Assembly: GCF_024764835.1 (NCBI RefSeq)
Contig: NZ_JALIGE010000068.1
Span: 124,001-188,000 of the forward strand
Source of the DNA: Scandinavium hiltneri
GTDB taxonomy: Bacteria > Pseudomonadota > Gammaproteobacteria > Enterobacterales > Enterobacteriaceae
DNA: 64,000 bases
Direction: 5' to 3'
In this document: piece by piece, positions 34,625 through 43,730 of the stretch
Position numbering within the stretch: the stretch's first letter is position 1
How the letters are laid out: each line of letters opens with the position of its first letter
Position numbers and translations under genes: made by a program
The notes under the pieces: generated by a model
Database searches by the model: none
What the model was told of the DNA's origin: nothing
What the model saw: the letters and a program-made list of their open reading frames with translations, nothing else

Positions 34625-35688
34625 TGTACGTCGCCGTCAAAGGGGGCGAAAAGGCCATCGATGCCGCACACGCCCTACAGGAACAAAAACGCCGCGGCGA
34701 CGCGCAGCTACCTGAGCTTACCGTCGCGCAAATTGAACAACAGCTGAATCTCGCCGTCGACCGCGTCATGACCGAAGGCGGCATTGCCGACCGCGAGCTG
34801 GCGGCCCTGGCGCTGAAACAGGCCAGCGGCGATAACGTCGAAGCCATTTTCCTGCTGCGCGCCTATCGCACCACCCTGCCACGTCTGGCGGTGAGCGAAC
34901 CGATTAACACCGCCGAAATGCGCCTCGAACGCCGGATCTCAGCGGTCTATAAAGACGTGCCCGGCGGCCAGTTGCTCGGCCCGACTTACGATTACACCCA
35001 CCGTCTGCTCGATTTCACGCTGCTCGCCAACGGTGAGACGCCACAGGTTGCCACAAGCGTAGAGCAACCCGCCGCGTCACCGCATGTGTTCAGCCTACTG
35101 ACTCGCCAGGGACTGGCGAAGGTGGAAGAAGACGCTGGCGAAACGCCGGATGACATCACTCACACGCCGCCGGTTTATCCGTGCTCCCGCGCTTCACGCT
35201 TACAACAGCTGATGCGCGGAGACGAAGGCTATTTGCTGGCGATGGCCTACTCCACGCAGCGTGGCTACGGGCGCAATCACCCGTTTGCCGGGGAAATCCG
35301 TAGCGGCCACATTGACGTGGAAATCGTGCCAGAAGAGGTAGGGTTTGCGGTGAACGTCGGCGAACTGCTAATGACCGAATGCGAAATGGTTAACGGTTTC
35401 GTCTCGCCTGACGAGCAGGCCCCGCACTTCACCCGTGGCTACGGCCTGGTGTTCGGCCTGAGCGAACGCAAAGCGATGGCGATGGCGCTGATGGACCGCG
35501 CGCTGCAAGCCCCGGACTACGACGAACACATCACGGGGCCCGCGCAGGACGAAGAATTCGTCCTGGCCCACGCCGATAACGTCGAAGCCGCCGGGTTCGT
35601 TTCGCATCTCAAACTGCCTCACTACGTCGATTTCCAGGCCGAACTGGAACTGCTCAAACGCCTGCAACAGGAGCGCCATCGTGGCTAA
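34624..35688 (+). CDS. phnI: C-P lyase core subunit PhnI
   Basis: Nucleosidase-like subunit needed with PhnG, H and L for transfer of the phosphonate to ribose C1 of ATP. ATG 34624 (MYVAVKGGEKAID) gives 354 residues, the family length; it shares one base with the phnH stop. Conserved TYDYTHRLLDFTLLANGE and STQRGYGRNHPFAGEIRSG are present. Overlaps phnJ by 8 bases. Confidence 0.97.
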   Translation: MYVAVKGGEKAIDAAHALQEQKRRGDAQLPELTVAQIEQQLNLAVDRVMTEGGIADRELAALALKQASGDNVEAIFLLRAYRTTLPRLAVSEPINTAEMRLERRISAVYKDVPGGQLLGPTYDYTHRLLDFTLLANGETPQVATSVEQPAASPHVFSLLTRQGLAKVEEDAGETPDDITHTPPVYPCSRASRLQQLMRGDEGYLLAMAYSTQRGYGRNHPFAGEIRSGHIDVEIVPEEVGFAVNVGELLMTECEMVNGFVSPDEQAPHFTRGYGLVFGLSERKAMAMALMDRALQAPDYDEHITGPAQDEEFVLAHADNVEAAGFVSHLKLPHYVDFQAELELLKRLQQERHRG

Positions 35689-36526
35689 TCTCAGCGGTTA
35701 TAACTTCGCGTATCTCGACGAACAGACCAAGCGCATGATCCGCCGCGCCATTCTGAAAGCCGTCGCGATACCAGGCTATCAGGTACCGTTTGGCGGGCGT
35801 GAAATGCCGATGCCGTACGGCTGGGGCACCGGTGGCATTCAGCTCACCGCCAGCGTGATCGGCGAGGCAGATGTGCTGAAAGTGATCGACCAGGGCGCCG
35901 ACGACACCACCAACGCCGTGTCGATTCGCAACTTCTTCAAACGCGTCACCGGGGTGACCACCACCGAAAAAACCGAAGACGCGACGCTGATCCAGACCCG
36001 TCACCGGATCCCGGAAACGCCGCTGACCGAGGATCAGATCCTGATCTTCCAGGTGCCGATCCCTGAGCCGCTGCGCTTTATCGAGCCGCGCGAAACCGAA
36101 ACCCGCACCATGCACGCGCTAGAGGAGTATGGCGTGATGCAGGTGAAACTGTACGAGGACATCGCCCGTTTCGGCCATATCGCCACCACCTACGCCTATC
36201 CGGTGAAGGTCAACGATCGCTACGTGATGGATCCCTCACCTATCCCGAAATTCGATAACCCGAAAATGGACAGGATGCCTGCGCTGCAGTTGTTCGGGGC
36301 CGGACGTGAAAAACGTATCTACGCCGTGCCGCCGTACACCAAAGTGGAAAGCCTCGATTTCGACGATCACCCGTTCACGGTTCAGGCCTGGGATGAGCCC
36401 TGCGCCATCTGCGGTTCGCGCCACAGCTATCTCGACGAAGTGGTGCTCGATGACACCGGCAAACGGATGTTTGTCTGCTCCGATACCGATTACTGCCGCC
36501 AACAGAGCGAGGCGTTAAGTCAATGA
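35681..36526 (+). CDS. phnJ: C-P lyase PhnJ (radical SAM)
   Basis: Catalytic subunit that breaks the carbon-phosphorus bond of ribosyl-1-phosphonate-5-phosphate, releasing the alkane. It has 281 residues from a GTG start inside phnI. The unusual radical-SAM cysteine pattern CX2CX21CX5C is intact: Cys241, Cys244, Cys266, Cys272. All required ligands are present, so the enzyme should be active. Overlaps phnK by 4 bases. Confidence 0.98.
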   Translation: MANLSGYNFAYLDEQTKRMIRRAILKAVAIPGYQVPFGGREMPMPYGWGTGGIQLTASVIGEADVLKVIDQGADDTTNAVSIRNFFKRVTGVTTTEKTEDATLIQTRHRIPETPLTEDQILIFQVPIPEPLRFIEPRETETRTMHALEEYGVMQVKLYEDIARFGHIATTYAYPVKVNDRYVMDPSPIPKFDNPKMDRMPALQLFGAGREKRIYAVPPYTKVESLDFDDHPFTVQAWDEPCAICGSRHSYLDEVVLDDTGKRMFVCSDTDYCRQQSEALSQ

Positions 36527-37281
36527 ATCAGCCGTTACTTTCGGTCAATAACCTGACCCATCTTTATGCGCCGGGCAAAGGCTTCAGCGACGTGTCGTTC
36601 GACCTGTGGCCGGGCGAAGTGCTGGGTATCGTCGGGGAATCCGGCTCCGGCAAAACCACGCTGCTGAAGTCGATTTCCGCACGCCTCGCGCCGCAGCAGG
36701 GTGAAGTGGTTTACGAAAACCAGTCGCTGTACGGCATGTCGGAAGGCGAGCGCCGCCGCCTGCTGCGTACCGAATGGGGCGTGGTGCATCAGCATCCGAT
36801 GGACGGCCTGCGTCGTCAGGTATCGGCGGGCGGCAACATCGGCGAACGCCTGATGGCCACCGGGGCGCGCCATTACGGCAACATCCGCGAAACCGCCGCG
36901 CAGTGGCTGGAGGCGGTGGAAATCCCTCCGTCGCGCATTGATGAGCTACCGACCACCTTTTCCGGCGGCATGCAGCAACGTCTGCAAATCGCCCGCAATC
37001 TGGTGACACACCCGAAGCTGGTGTTTATGGACGAGCCGACCGGCGGCCTGGACGTATCTGTGCAGGCGCGTTTGCTCGACCTGCTGCGCGGCCTGGTGGT
37101 GGAACTGGATCTGGCAGTGGTGATTGTTACCCATGATTTGGGCGTGGCACGCCTGCTGGCGGACCGTCTGATGGTGATGAAGGCAGGCCGGGTAGTGGAA
37201 AGTGGATTAACCGACCGCGTGCTCGACGACCCGCTTCATCCGTACACCCAGCTGTTGGTTTCCTCCGTCTTGCAGAACTGA
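36523..37281 (+). CDS. phnK: C-P lyase ABC-type ATPase PhnK
   Basis: ABC-type ATPase (252 residues) that docks on the PhnGHIJ core; it is not a membrane transporter partner. Walker A GESGSGKTTLL, signature TFSGGMQQRLQIAR, Walker B LVFMDEPTGGLDV and H-loop VTHDLG are all visible. It is followed by a 111-base gap with a BIME before phnL. Confidence 0.97.
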   Translation: MNQPLLSVNNLTHLYAPGKGFSDVSFDLWPGEVLGIVGESGSGKTTLLKSISARLAPQQGEVVYENQSLYGMSEGERRRLLRTEWGVVHQHPMDGLRRQVSAGGNIGERLMATGARHYGNIRETAAQWLEAVEIPPSRIDELPTTFSGGMQQRLQIARNLVTHPKLVFMDEPTGGLDVSVQARLLDLLRGLVVELDLAVVIVTHDLGVARLLADRLMVMKAGRVVESGLTDRVLDDPLHPYTQLLVSSVLQN

Positions 37282-37285
37282 CTTT

Positions 37286-37372
37286 TGCCTGATGGCGACG
37301 CTGCTACGTCTTATCAGGCCTACAGAATGCGCATACGGGTAGGCCGGATAAGGCACCCGCCGCCATCCGGCA
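37286..37372. repeat. BIME/REP element inside the phn operon
   Basis: TGCCTGATGGCGACGCTGCT followed by TTATCAGGCCTAC, then the inverted mate GTAGGCCGGATAAGGC and CCGCCATCCGGCA. This is a classic paired REP in the only sizeable gap of the operon, between phnK and phnL. Confidence 0.92.
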
Positions 37373-37392
37373 ATCATAAACAAGAGGCCAAA

Positions 37393-38073
37393 ATGATTCG
37401 CGTTGAAAACCTGAGTAAAACCTTCGTCCTGCATCACCAGAACGGCATCAATTTGCCGGTGTTGTACAAAGCGGAACTGACGGTGAACGCCGGTGAATGC
37501 GTCGTGCTGCACGGCCATTCCGGCAGCGGAAAATCGACGCTGCTGCGCTCGCTGTACGCCAACTATTTGCCAGATGAAGGCCATATCCACATCAAACACG
37601 GCGACGAATGGGTCGATCTGGTCACCGCCCCGGCGCGAAAAGTGCTGGAAGTGCGCAAAGGCACCATCGGCTGGGTCAGCCAGTTCCTGCGCGTGATCCC
37701 GCGCATTTCCGCTCTCGACGTGGTGATGCAGCCGCTGCTGGATCTCGGCGTTTCAAAAGAAGAATGCCGCGCCAAAGCCGCCAGCCTGTTGACGCGCCTC
37801 AACGTACCGGAACGCCTGTGGCACTTGGCGCCGTCGACGTTTTCCGGCGGCGAACAGCAGCGCGTCAATATCGCCCGCGGCTTCGTGGTCGACTACCCCA
37901 TTCTGCTGCTCGACGAACCCACCGCCTCGCTGGATGACAAAAACAGCGCCGCCGTGGTTGAGCTTATCGACGAAGCCAAAGCGCGTGGCGCGGCCATCGT
38001 CGGCATTTTCCATGATGAAGCGGTGCGTAATCGCGTCGCCGACCGTCTGCACCCAATGGGAGCCGCAGCATGA
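37393..38073 (+). CDS. phnL: C-P lyase ABC-type ATPase PhnL
   Basis: Second ABC-type ATPase of the C-P lyase machine (226 residues), binding PhnK on the core complex. Walker A GHSGSGKSTLL, signature TFSGGEQQRVNIAR, Walker B ILLLDEPTASLDD. ATG 37393 (MIRVENLSKTF) follows AAGAGG; an open frame extending upstream into the BIME is not coding. Overlaps phnM by 4 bases. Confidence 0.97.
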   Translation: MIRVENLSKTFVLHHQNGINLPVLYKAELTVNAGECVVLHGHSGSGKSTLLRSLYANYLPDEGHIHIKHGDEWVDLVTAPARKVLEVRKGTIGWVSQFLRVIPRISALDVVMQPLLDLGVSKEECRAKAASLLTRLNVPERLWHLAPSTFSGGEQQRVNIARGFVVDYPILLLDEPTASLDDKNSAAVVELIDEAKARGAAIVGIFHDEAVRNRVADRLHPMGAAA

Positions 38074-39206
38074 TTATCAACAACGTGAAATTAGTGCTCG
38101 AAAATGAAGTGGTTCACGGCTCGGTCGATGTGCAGGACGGCGTTATCCGCACATTTGCCGAAACCCAGAGCCAAAGCCCGCAGGCAATGGACGGCGAAGG
38201 CGGCTGGCTGCTGCCGGGGCTGATCGAACTGCACACTGACAATCTGGATAAATTCTTCACCCCGCGCCCGAAAGTGGACTGGCCAGCACATTCCGCCATG
38301 AGCAGCCACGATGCGCTGATGGTGGCGAGCGGGATCACTACGGTGCTGGACGCCGTCGCCATTGGCGACGTGCGCGACGGCGGCGACCGCCTGGAAAACT
38401 TAGAGAAAATGATCAACGCAGTGGAAGACACGCAAAAACGCGGCCTCAACCGCGCCGAGCATCGTCTGCACCTGCGCTGTGAGCTACCGCATTTCACCAC
38501 CCTGCCGCTGTTCGAAAAGCTGGTCGATCGCGAACTGGTGTCGCTGGTGTCATTGATGGACCACTCGCCGGGCCAGCGTCAGTACGCCGACCGCTCAAAA
38601 TATCGCGATTACTATCAGGGCAAATACCATCTGACCAACGAGCAAATGGACAAATTTGAAGAAGAGCAGCTTGAGCTTGCCGCCGAATGGTCACAGCCAA
38701 ACCGGATGGCGATTTCACAGGTCTGCCGCACGCGCAATATTGCGCTGGCAAGTCACGATGATGCCACACATGAACATGTGGTTGAATCGTTTGATATTGG
38801 CAGCGTGATCGCCGAATTTCCCACCACGTTCGAGGCCGCTGAGTCCTCACGCCAGCACGGGATGAACGTGCTGATGGGCGCGCCGAACATCGTGCGCGGC
38901 GGTTCGCACTCCGGCAACGTCGCGGCCCATGACCTCGCCTCACGCGGGCTGCTGGATATTCTCTCCTCGGATTATTACCCGGCCAGCCTGCTTGATGCGG
39001 CCTTCCGGATCGCCGACGACGAGCGCAACGCCTACAGTCTGGCGCAGGCTGTGCATCTGGTGACGCGCAACCCGGCGCGGGCGCTGAACTTGTCTGACCG
39101 CGGCATCATCGCTGAGGGTAAACGCGCGGACCTGGTGCTGGTACACCGTAAAGGCAAGCACGTGCATATCGACCACGTGTGGCGCCAGGGCAAGAGGGTC
39201 TTCTGA
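38070..39206 (+). CDS. phnM: Ribosyl-triphosphonate diphosphatase PhnM
   Basis: Amidohydrolase-superfamily enzyme that removes diphosphate from ribosyl-1-phosphonate-5-triphosphate. The 378-residue protein has LPGLIELHTDNLDKFFTPRP (metal-binding strand), SLMDHSPGQRQY, ALASHDDATHEH and ILSSDYYPASLL, the last carrying the catalytic aspartate region. Its stop overlaps the phnN start by one base. Confidence 0.97.
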   Translation: MIINNVKLVLENEVVHGSVDVQDGVIRTFAETQSQSPQAMDGEGGWLLPGLIELHTDNLDKFFTPRPKVDWPAHSAMSSHDALMVASGITTVLDAVAIGDVRDGGDRLENLEKMINAVEDTQKRGLNRAEHRLHLRCELPHFTTLPLFEKLVDRELVSLVSLMDHSPGQRQYADRSKYRDYYQGKYHLTNEQMDKFEEEQLELAAEWSQPNRMAISQVCRTRNIALASHDDATHEHVVESFDIGSVIAEFPTTFEAAESSRQHGMNVLMGAPNIVRGGSHSGNVAAHDLASRGLLDILSSDYYPASLLDAAFRIADDERNAYSLAQAVHLVTRNPARALNLSDRGIIAEGKRADLVLVHRKGKHVHIDHVWRQGKRVF

Positions 39207-39772
39207 TGACGGGACGGCTTATCTGGTTGGTCGGCCCGTCCGGGTCCGGGAAGGACAGCCTGCTGGCAGCACTTCGCCAGCGGGAACACACCCAAATGCT
39301 GGTCGCGCACCGCTACATCACCCGCCCGGCCAACGCCGGGAGTGAGAACCATATTGCGCTCAGCGAACACGAGTTTTTCACCCGAGCGGAACGCCAGCTG
39401 TTCGCCCTGAGCTGGCACGCCAACGCGCTGTATTACGGTGTCGGCATTGAAATCGACGTCTGGCTGCACGCCGGGTTTGACGTGGTGGTCAACGGTTCAC
39501 GCGCGCATCTGGCGCAGGCCAAAGCCCGCTACGCCGACGCGCTGCTGCCGATATGTCTGCAGGTTTCGCCGGACGTGCTGCGCCAGCGTCTGGAGCAGCG
39601 CGGGCGTGAAACGGAAAACGAGATTGCCCTGCGCCTGGGCAGGGCTGCGCGTTATACCCTCAGTGACTGTTTGATGCTGAACAACGATGGCAGTCTGCTA
39701 CAGTCTGTGGAAACCTTTATGCGCCTGATCCGCGCCCACGGTAACCAAAAAGAGAGCCAGCATGCCCTGTGA
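39206..39772 (+). CDS. phnN: Ribose 1,5-bisphosphate phosphokinase PhnN
   Basis: Guanylate-kinase-like enzyme making PRPP from ribose 1,5-bisphosphate, a salvage step after phosphonate breakdown. Walker A GPSGSGKDSLL and HRYITRPANAGSENH are visible. ATG 39206 (MTGRLIWLVGP) gives 188 residues; an extension beginning inside phnM is rejected. Overlaps phnO by 11 bases. Confidence 0.95.
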   Translation: MTGRLIWLVGPSGSGKDSLLAALRQREHTQMLVAHRYITRPANAGSENHIALSEHEFFTRAERQLFALSWHANALYYGVGIEIDVWLHAGFDVVVNGSRAHLAQAKARYADALLPICLQVSPDVLRQRLEQRGRETENEIALRLGRAARYTLSDCLMLNNDGSLLQSVETFMRLIRAHGNQKESQHAL

Positions 39773-40193
39773 ACTTCGCCCCGCCACGCCCGCTGACACT
39801 GACGCGGTATACGGGCTTATCTGTGAGCTAAAACAGAAAGAGTACGACCGACAGACCTTCGCGGCGGGCTTTGCCGCGAATCTGAATACCCCGAGCCAGC
39901 GCTATCAGCTGGCGCTGGTGAACGGCGAAATCGTTGGGCTTATTGGCCTGCAAATGATGTTTCCGCTGAACCTGAATTGCTGGATTGGTGAAATTCAGGA
40001 GCTGGTCATTCTGCCGCAGATGCGCGGCCTGAACATCGGCCAGCAGTTGCTGACCTGGGCGGAAGAGGAAGCCCGCCAGCGCGGCGCAAGCCTGATGGAG
40101 CTGTCGAGCGGCAAAGTTCGCACCGACGCGCACCGCTTTTACCTGCGCGAAGGCTATCAGCAGAGCCATTTCCGTTTCAAAAAGACGCTGTAG
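39762..40193 (+). CDS. phnO: Aminoalkylphosphonate N-acetyltransferase PhnO
   Basis: GNAT acetyltransferase of 143 residues that acetylates aminoalkylphosphonates before C-P lyase. The acetyl-CoA loop is MRGLNIGQQLL, preceded by IQELVILPQ. The start overlaps phnN. Confidence 0.95.
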   Translation: MPCELRPATPADTDAVYGLICELKQKEYDRQTFAAGFAANLNTPSQRYQLALVNGEIVGLIGLQMMFPLNLNCWIGEIQELVILPQMRGLNIGQQLLTWAEEEARQRGASLMELSSGKVRTDAHRFYLREGYQQSHFRFKKTL

Positions 40194-40202
40194 GAGTCAA
40201 CC

Positions 40203-40961
40203 ATGAGCCTGACCCTACGCCTGACCGGTACCGGCGGCGCACAACTGGTGCCGGTGTTTGGCTGTGACTGCGCGGCGTGTCGTCGCGCCCGACTGGACGA
40301 AAACTACCGACGTCGCCCGTGCAGCGGCGAAGTGCGCTACAACAACGCGCTGACGCTGCTGGACGCAGGCATTCCTGACCTGATGGACCACCACCCGGCG
40401 GGCAGTTTTCAGCAGTTTTTACTCACCCACTATCATATGGATCACGTGCAGGGCCTGTTCCCGCTGCGTTGGGGCGTGGGGGAAAAAATCCCGGTCTACG
40501 GGCCGGCGGATGAGCAGGGCTGCGATGATTTATTCAAACACCCCGGCCTGCTCGATTTCAGTCATACCGTTGAGCCGTTTGTGGTGTTCGAATTGCAGGG
40601 TATGCAGGTCACGCCGCTGCCGCTCACCCATTCAAAGCTGACCTTCGGTTATCTGCTGGAATCCGCCCACAGTCGCGTGGCATGGCTGTCCGATACTGCC
40701 GGTCTGCCGGATAAAACGCTGAAATTTCTGCTTAACAATCATCCGCAGGTGATGATCATCGACTGCAGCCACGCGCCGAAAGCCGAGCCGCCGCGCAATC
40801 ATTGCGATCTGAACACGGTGCTGGCGATCAACGCGATCGTCCGTTGCCCGCGCGTCATCCTGACCCATATCAGCCATCAGTTTGATGCGTGGATGATGAG
40901 CAACCCGCTGCCGGAAGGCATTGAAGCGGGATATGACAGAATGGAGGTTGTGCTGGATTAG
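40203..40961 (+). CDS. phnP: Phosphoribosyl 1,2-cyclic phosphate phosphodiesterase PhnP
   Basis: Metallo-beta-lactamase-fold enzyme opening the cyclic phosphate product of PhnJ to ribose 1,5-bisphosphate. HYHMDHVQG is the core metal motif, with later ligands in WLSDTAG and TLTHIS-like ILTHISHQF. A structural zinc set is likely in CDCAACRRARLD. The 252-residue protein is the last phn gene; its stop overlaps the convergent yjdP by 4 bases. Confidence 0.97.
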   Translation: MSLTLRLTGTGGAQLVPVFGCDCAACRRARLDENYRRRPCSGEVRYNNALTLLDAGIPDLMDHHPAGSFQQFLLTHYHMDHVQGLFPLRWGVGEKIPVYGPADEQGCDDLFKHPGLLDFSHTVEPFVVFELQGMQVTPLPLTHSKLTFGYLLESAHSRVAWLSDTAGLPDKTLKFLLNNHPQVMIIDCSHAPKAEPPRNHCDLNTVLAINAIVRCPRVILTHISHQFDAWMMSNPLPEGIEAGYDRMEVVLD

Positions 40962-41299
40962 CGATCGTCGTCGTCGCGCAGTCGGCTTTCTTCGTCGTCG
41001 AGCTGATGGCGTTCCTGATCGAGCTGGCGCTGCCTGTCGTCTAACTGACGGCGGCGATCTTCAAGTTGACGATAGCGGTCGTCATATTGCCGGTCGCGGT
41101 CGCTGTCCTGCCGGCGATTGTCGGCATTGTCATTATTATCGTCACGATCGTCATGGTAGACGTTATCGCTATTCGGTTTATACGCATCGCTGATCGCCTG
41201 CTGAACATTGCCGATCGCGTCATCAATTATATCGGCATGGGCCAGCTGGCTTGTCAGGGCAAGCGTGCCAAACAGCAGCGCCGTTGCGGGTCTTTTCAT
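40958..41299 (-). CDS. yjdP: Periplasmic coiled-coil protein YjdP
   Basis: Secreted protein of 113 residues with a signal peptide (MKRPATALLFGTLALTSQLA, cleaved after HAD-type site) and the conserved DIIDDAIGNVQQAISDAY. The rest is highly charged, rich in Asp, Arg and Gln with repeated RRQLDDRQRQLDQER units likely to form a coiled coil. E. coli YjdP has the same layout and no known function. Confidence 0.9.
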   Translation of the reverse strand: MKRPATALLFGTLALTSQLAHADIIDDAIGNVQQAISDAYKPNSDNVYHDDRDDNNDNADNRRQDSDRDRQYDDRYRQLEDRRRQLDDRQRQLDQERHQLDDEESRLRDDDDR

Positions 41300-41368
41300 C
41301 GGGTCAGACTCTGGGTTGGACTGACCTCAGCGTAATCAACGCTCACCACGCCGGGTAGCGGAGAAATC

Positions 41369-43681
41369 TCATTTGCGCCGTTGCTCGTGCGGCGACACCT
41401 GGCCTGCCTGCGCCTGCCGTAGCGCCTGCGCGAGCTGCGCTCGGGTAAAGGGTTTGCGCAGCAGTACGACGTCCGGCAGCTGTGGGTTGTGCGCCGGACG
41501 TAAATCCTGGCCGCTGGTAATCAGCACCGCCACTTGCGGGTGATGCGTGCGGGCGTGATTGACCACGTCCACGCCGCTGAGCCTTCCCGGCAGCATCAAA
41601 TCACTGACCAGCATCGCGATATCCTCCGATGCATCCAGCATCGCAATCGTCTGTTCGCCACGGCTTGCCTCCAGCGTCAGCCAGCCCAGCTGGTGCAGCT
41701 GTTCACACAAGGTCTGGCGCACGTCGGCTTCGTCTTCCAGCACCAGCGCCAGCCGTTCGGCGGGCATTTCGTCGTCGACCACGCTTTCATCCGCACGCTC
41801 GACCGCCTGCAAAATTGAACGCGGCAACTGCAGTCGGACAGTGGTGCCTTGCCCTGGCGCACTTTCGATTTCCACTCGCCCGCCGGACTGGCGCACAAAA
41901 CCGTACACCATCGACAGGCCCAGCCCGGAGCCACTGCCGGTCTGCTTGGTGGTGAAGAACGGTTCGAACACCTGGGCTTTTACCGCCTGCGACATGCCGC
42001 TGCCATGGTCGATAACCTCTAGCGCCACCATGTCCTGTTTGCGCCCGTCGCTGCGGTTCACCCGCTGATTCCAGGTGCGAATTTTGATGACGCCAGCCTG
42101 GCCTTCCATCGCATCGCGGGCGTTCATCACCATGTTAATGATGGCGTTTTCGAGCTGCCCGACGTCTATCCACGCCGACCACGCCGGGGTTTGCGCCTCT
42201 ATTTCAAGCGTTAGCGTGGCGGGCAGCGAGTGGCGCATCAGTTCGCCGAGGTTTTCCAGCAGGCCTTTCATCTCCACCGCGTGCGGGTGCAGCGACTGTT
42301 TGCGCGAGAACGCCAGCAGACGCTGAGTCAGCAGCGCCCCGCGTTCGGCGGCCTGCAGCGCTCTGGAAATTCGCGGCGCATCGGCCTCATTCGGTTTGAC
42401 CAGCTCGAGACTGCCGATGATCACCGCCAGCAGGTTGTTGAAATCATGAGCAAGACCGCCCGTCAGCTGCCCAACGGCTTTCATTTTCTGGCTGTGCAGT
42501 AGCGCCTCTTCCAGTCCCTGCCGCTCGATTCGGCCCGTTTCCAGCTGAGTGGTATTTTCTTTCAACAGCCGGGTGGTGTGCTCCAGCGTCGATTTATTAC
42601 GCGCAAAAACGCTGAACGCGCGAGCCAGTTCCCCCAGCTCATCGCGTCGCTGCAATGCAGGAACCGAGACGTCCTGTTCACCGTGCGCCAGCCGCGACAT
42701 CGCATCAGAAATAGCGGTCAGGTTCCAGCCGAGATTGCGATAGATATACCAGCCCGCAAACCCCGTTATCACCAGCGCCAGCAGGGCGAAGCTGAGAATT
42801 AAGTCGATAATCGATCCCAGTTCGCGATGACTTTGCGCCACCCGCTGTTCGGACGCCTGCGCTACCTGCGCCACGTACTGGTTAATATCACCGTTGAGGA
42901 TCGCCACCAGCGCCTTGATGTGGAACATGTACCAGCTGATCGCCAAATCGCTTTGCTCCAGACGCCGGGAAAGCGGGGCGAGTTTACGCAGTTCTGCATT
43001 GAAATCCGGCAATATGAAGGCAATTGTCGGATCCGCATTTTCCGTTGGCAGCGCGTGCATCACGGCGTCAATCTGGCGCACCGTCGAGCGCGGCGTCGAC
43101 GTTTCAATCGCCGCGGTCATCAGCCGGTCCATTTCCAGCAGCAGACGTCCGTCCAGCGAACCTTCTCCCTGACGCCGGTTAATCTCCTGCAAGTGACGCA
43201 GGTAGCTCTGATTTTGATACAGCGAGCTGAGCAGCGCGTTGCGCTCCAGATGGCGCTGCTGCCCGCGCTTTAACATGCCCGCCACGCTTTGCTGGAGTTC
43301 GTTACTGCGCTGGATAATGCGCTGCACCAGTTCCGGTTCACGCTGCGCCAGCGGCGCGGTAGCCAGTTGATCGAGCGAATGTTTCAGCGCCTGCTGCGTG
43401 GCCTGCAGGCGCTCGGCTTCGCCTTTGTATTCCAGCGCGCCGACGACCTGCGATAGCCGGACCGCGGCAGTGGCGACGTTGGCGGTGTCACGCGCCAGAT
43501 TCATGCTGCCTGTCATGTCGTCAAAGGTCTGCTGCTGCACCTGCTCCTGAATCTGGCTGGCGTGACGAAACCCCAATACTGCCGCCGCGCTCACCATCAG
43601 CGTGACCGCCACCACCAGCAAATTGAAAAACAGAAGGCGGCCGCGCGCACTGGCGAAAAACGAGGGACGGCGTATTGGCAT
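41369..43681 (-). CDS. Hybrid sensor histidine kinase of the sugar cassette
   Basis: Inner-membrane hybrid kinase of 770 residues: first membrane helix (about 14-35), a mainly helical periplasmic sensor (about 40-300), second helix (DLILSFALLALVITGFAGWY), HAMP linker, histidine kinase with His412 in GLAHDFNN, ATPase motifs NMVMNARDAM and GSGSGLGLSMVYG, and a C-terminal receiver (LVLEDEADV, LVSDLMLPG). No Hpt domain is present. I choose ATG 43679-43681 with GGAG upstream; an in-frame ATG at 43738 lies inside an ERIC repeat. It is divergent from the ABC transporter operon and probably pairs with the OmpR-type regulator at 50128. Confidence 0.88.
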   Translation of the reverse strand: MPIRRPSFFASARGRLLFFNLLVVAVTLMVSAAAVLGFRHASQIQEQVQQQTFDDMTGSMNLARDTANVATAAVRLSQVVGALEYKGEAERLQATQQALKHSLDQLATAPLAQREPELVQRIIQRSNELQQSVAGMLKRGQQRHLERNALLSSLYQNQSYLRHLQEINRRQGEGSLDGRLLLEMDRLMTAAIETSTPRSTVRQIDAVMHALPTENADPTIAFILPDFNAELRKLAPLSRRLEQSDLAISWYMFHIKALVAILNGDINQYVAQVAQASEQRVAQSHRELGSIIDLILSFALLALVITGFAGWYIYRNLGWNLTAISDAMSRLAHGEQDVSVPALQRRDELGELARAFSVFARNKSTLEHTTRLLKENTTQLETGRIERQGLEEALLHSQKMKAVGQLTGGLAHDFNNLLAVIIGSLELVKPNEADAPRISRALQAAERGALLTQRLLAFSRKQSLHPHAVEMKGLLENLGELMRHSLPATLTLEIEAQTPAWSAWIDVGQLENAIINMVMNARDAMEGQAGVIKIRTWNQRVNRSDGRKQDMVALEVIDHGSGMSQAVKAQVFEPFFTTKQTGSGSGLGLSMVYGFVRQSGGRVEIESAPGQGTTVRLQLPRSILQAVERADESVVDDEMPAERLALVLEDEADVRQTLCEQLHQLGWLTLEASRGEQTIAMLDASEDIAMLVSDLMLPGRLSGVDVVNHARTHHPQVAVLITSGQDLRPAHNPQLPDVVLLRKPFTRAQLAQALRQAQAGQVSPHEQRRK

Positions 43682-43730
43682 AGTGGCTCCGGCGTGAGAG
43701 GCGTCAAAGTTTCGCCACATTTTTATCACT

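Noticed and set aside
41301..41325. GGTCAG...CTGACC inverted repeat upstream of yjdP
   Set aside because: Short stem with a long loop and no T-run; not enough to call an operator or terminator.
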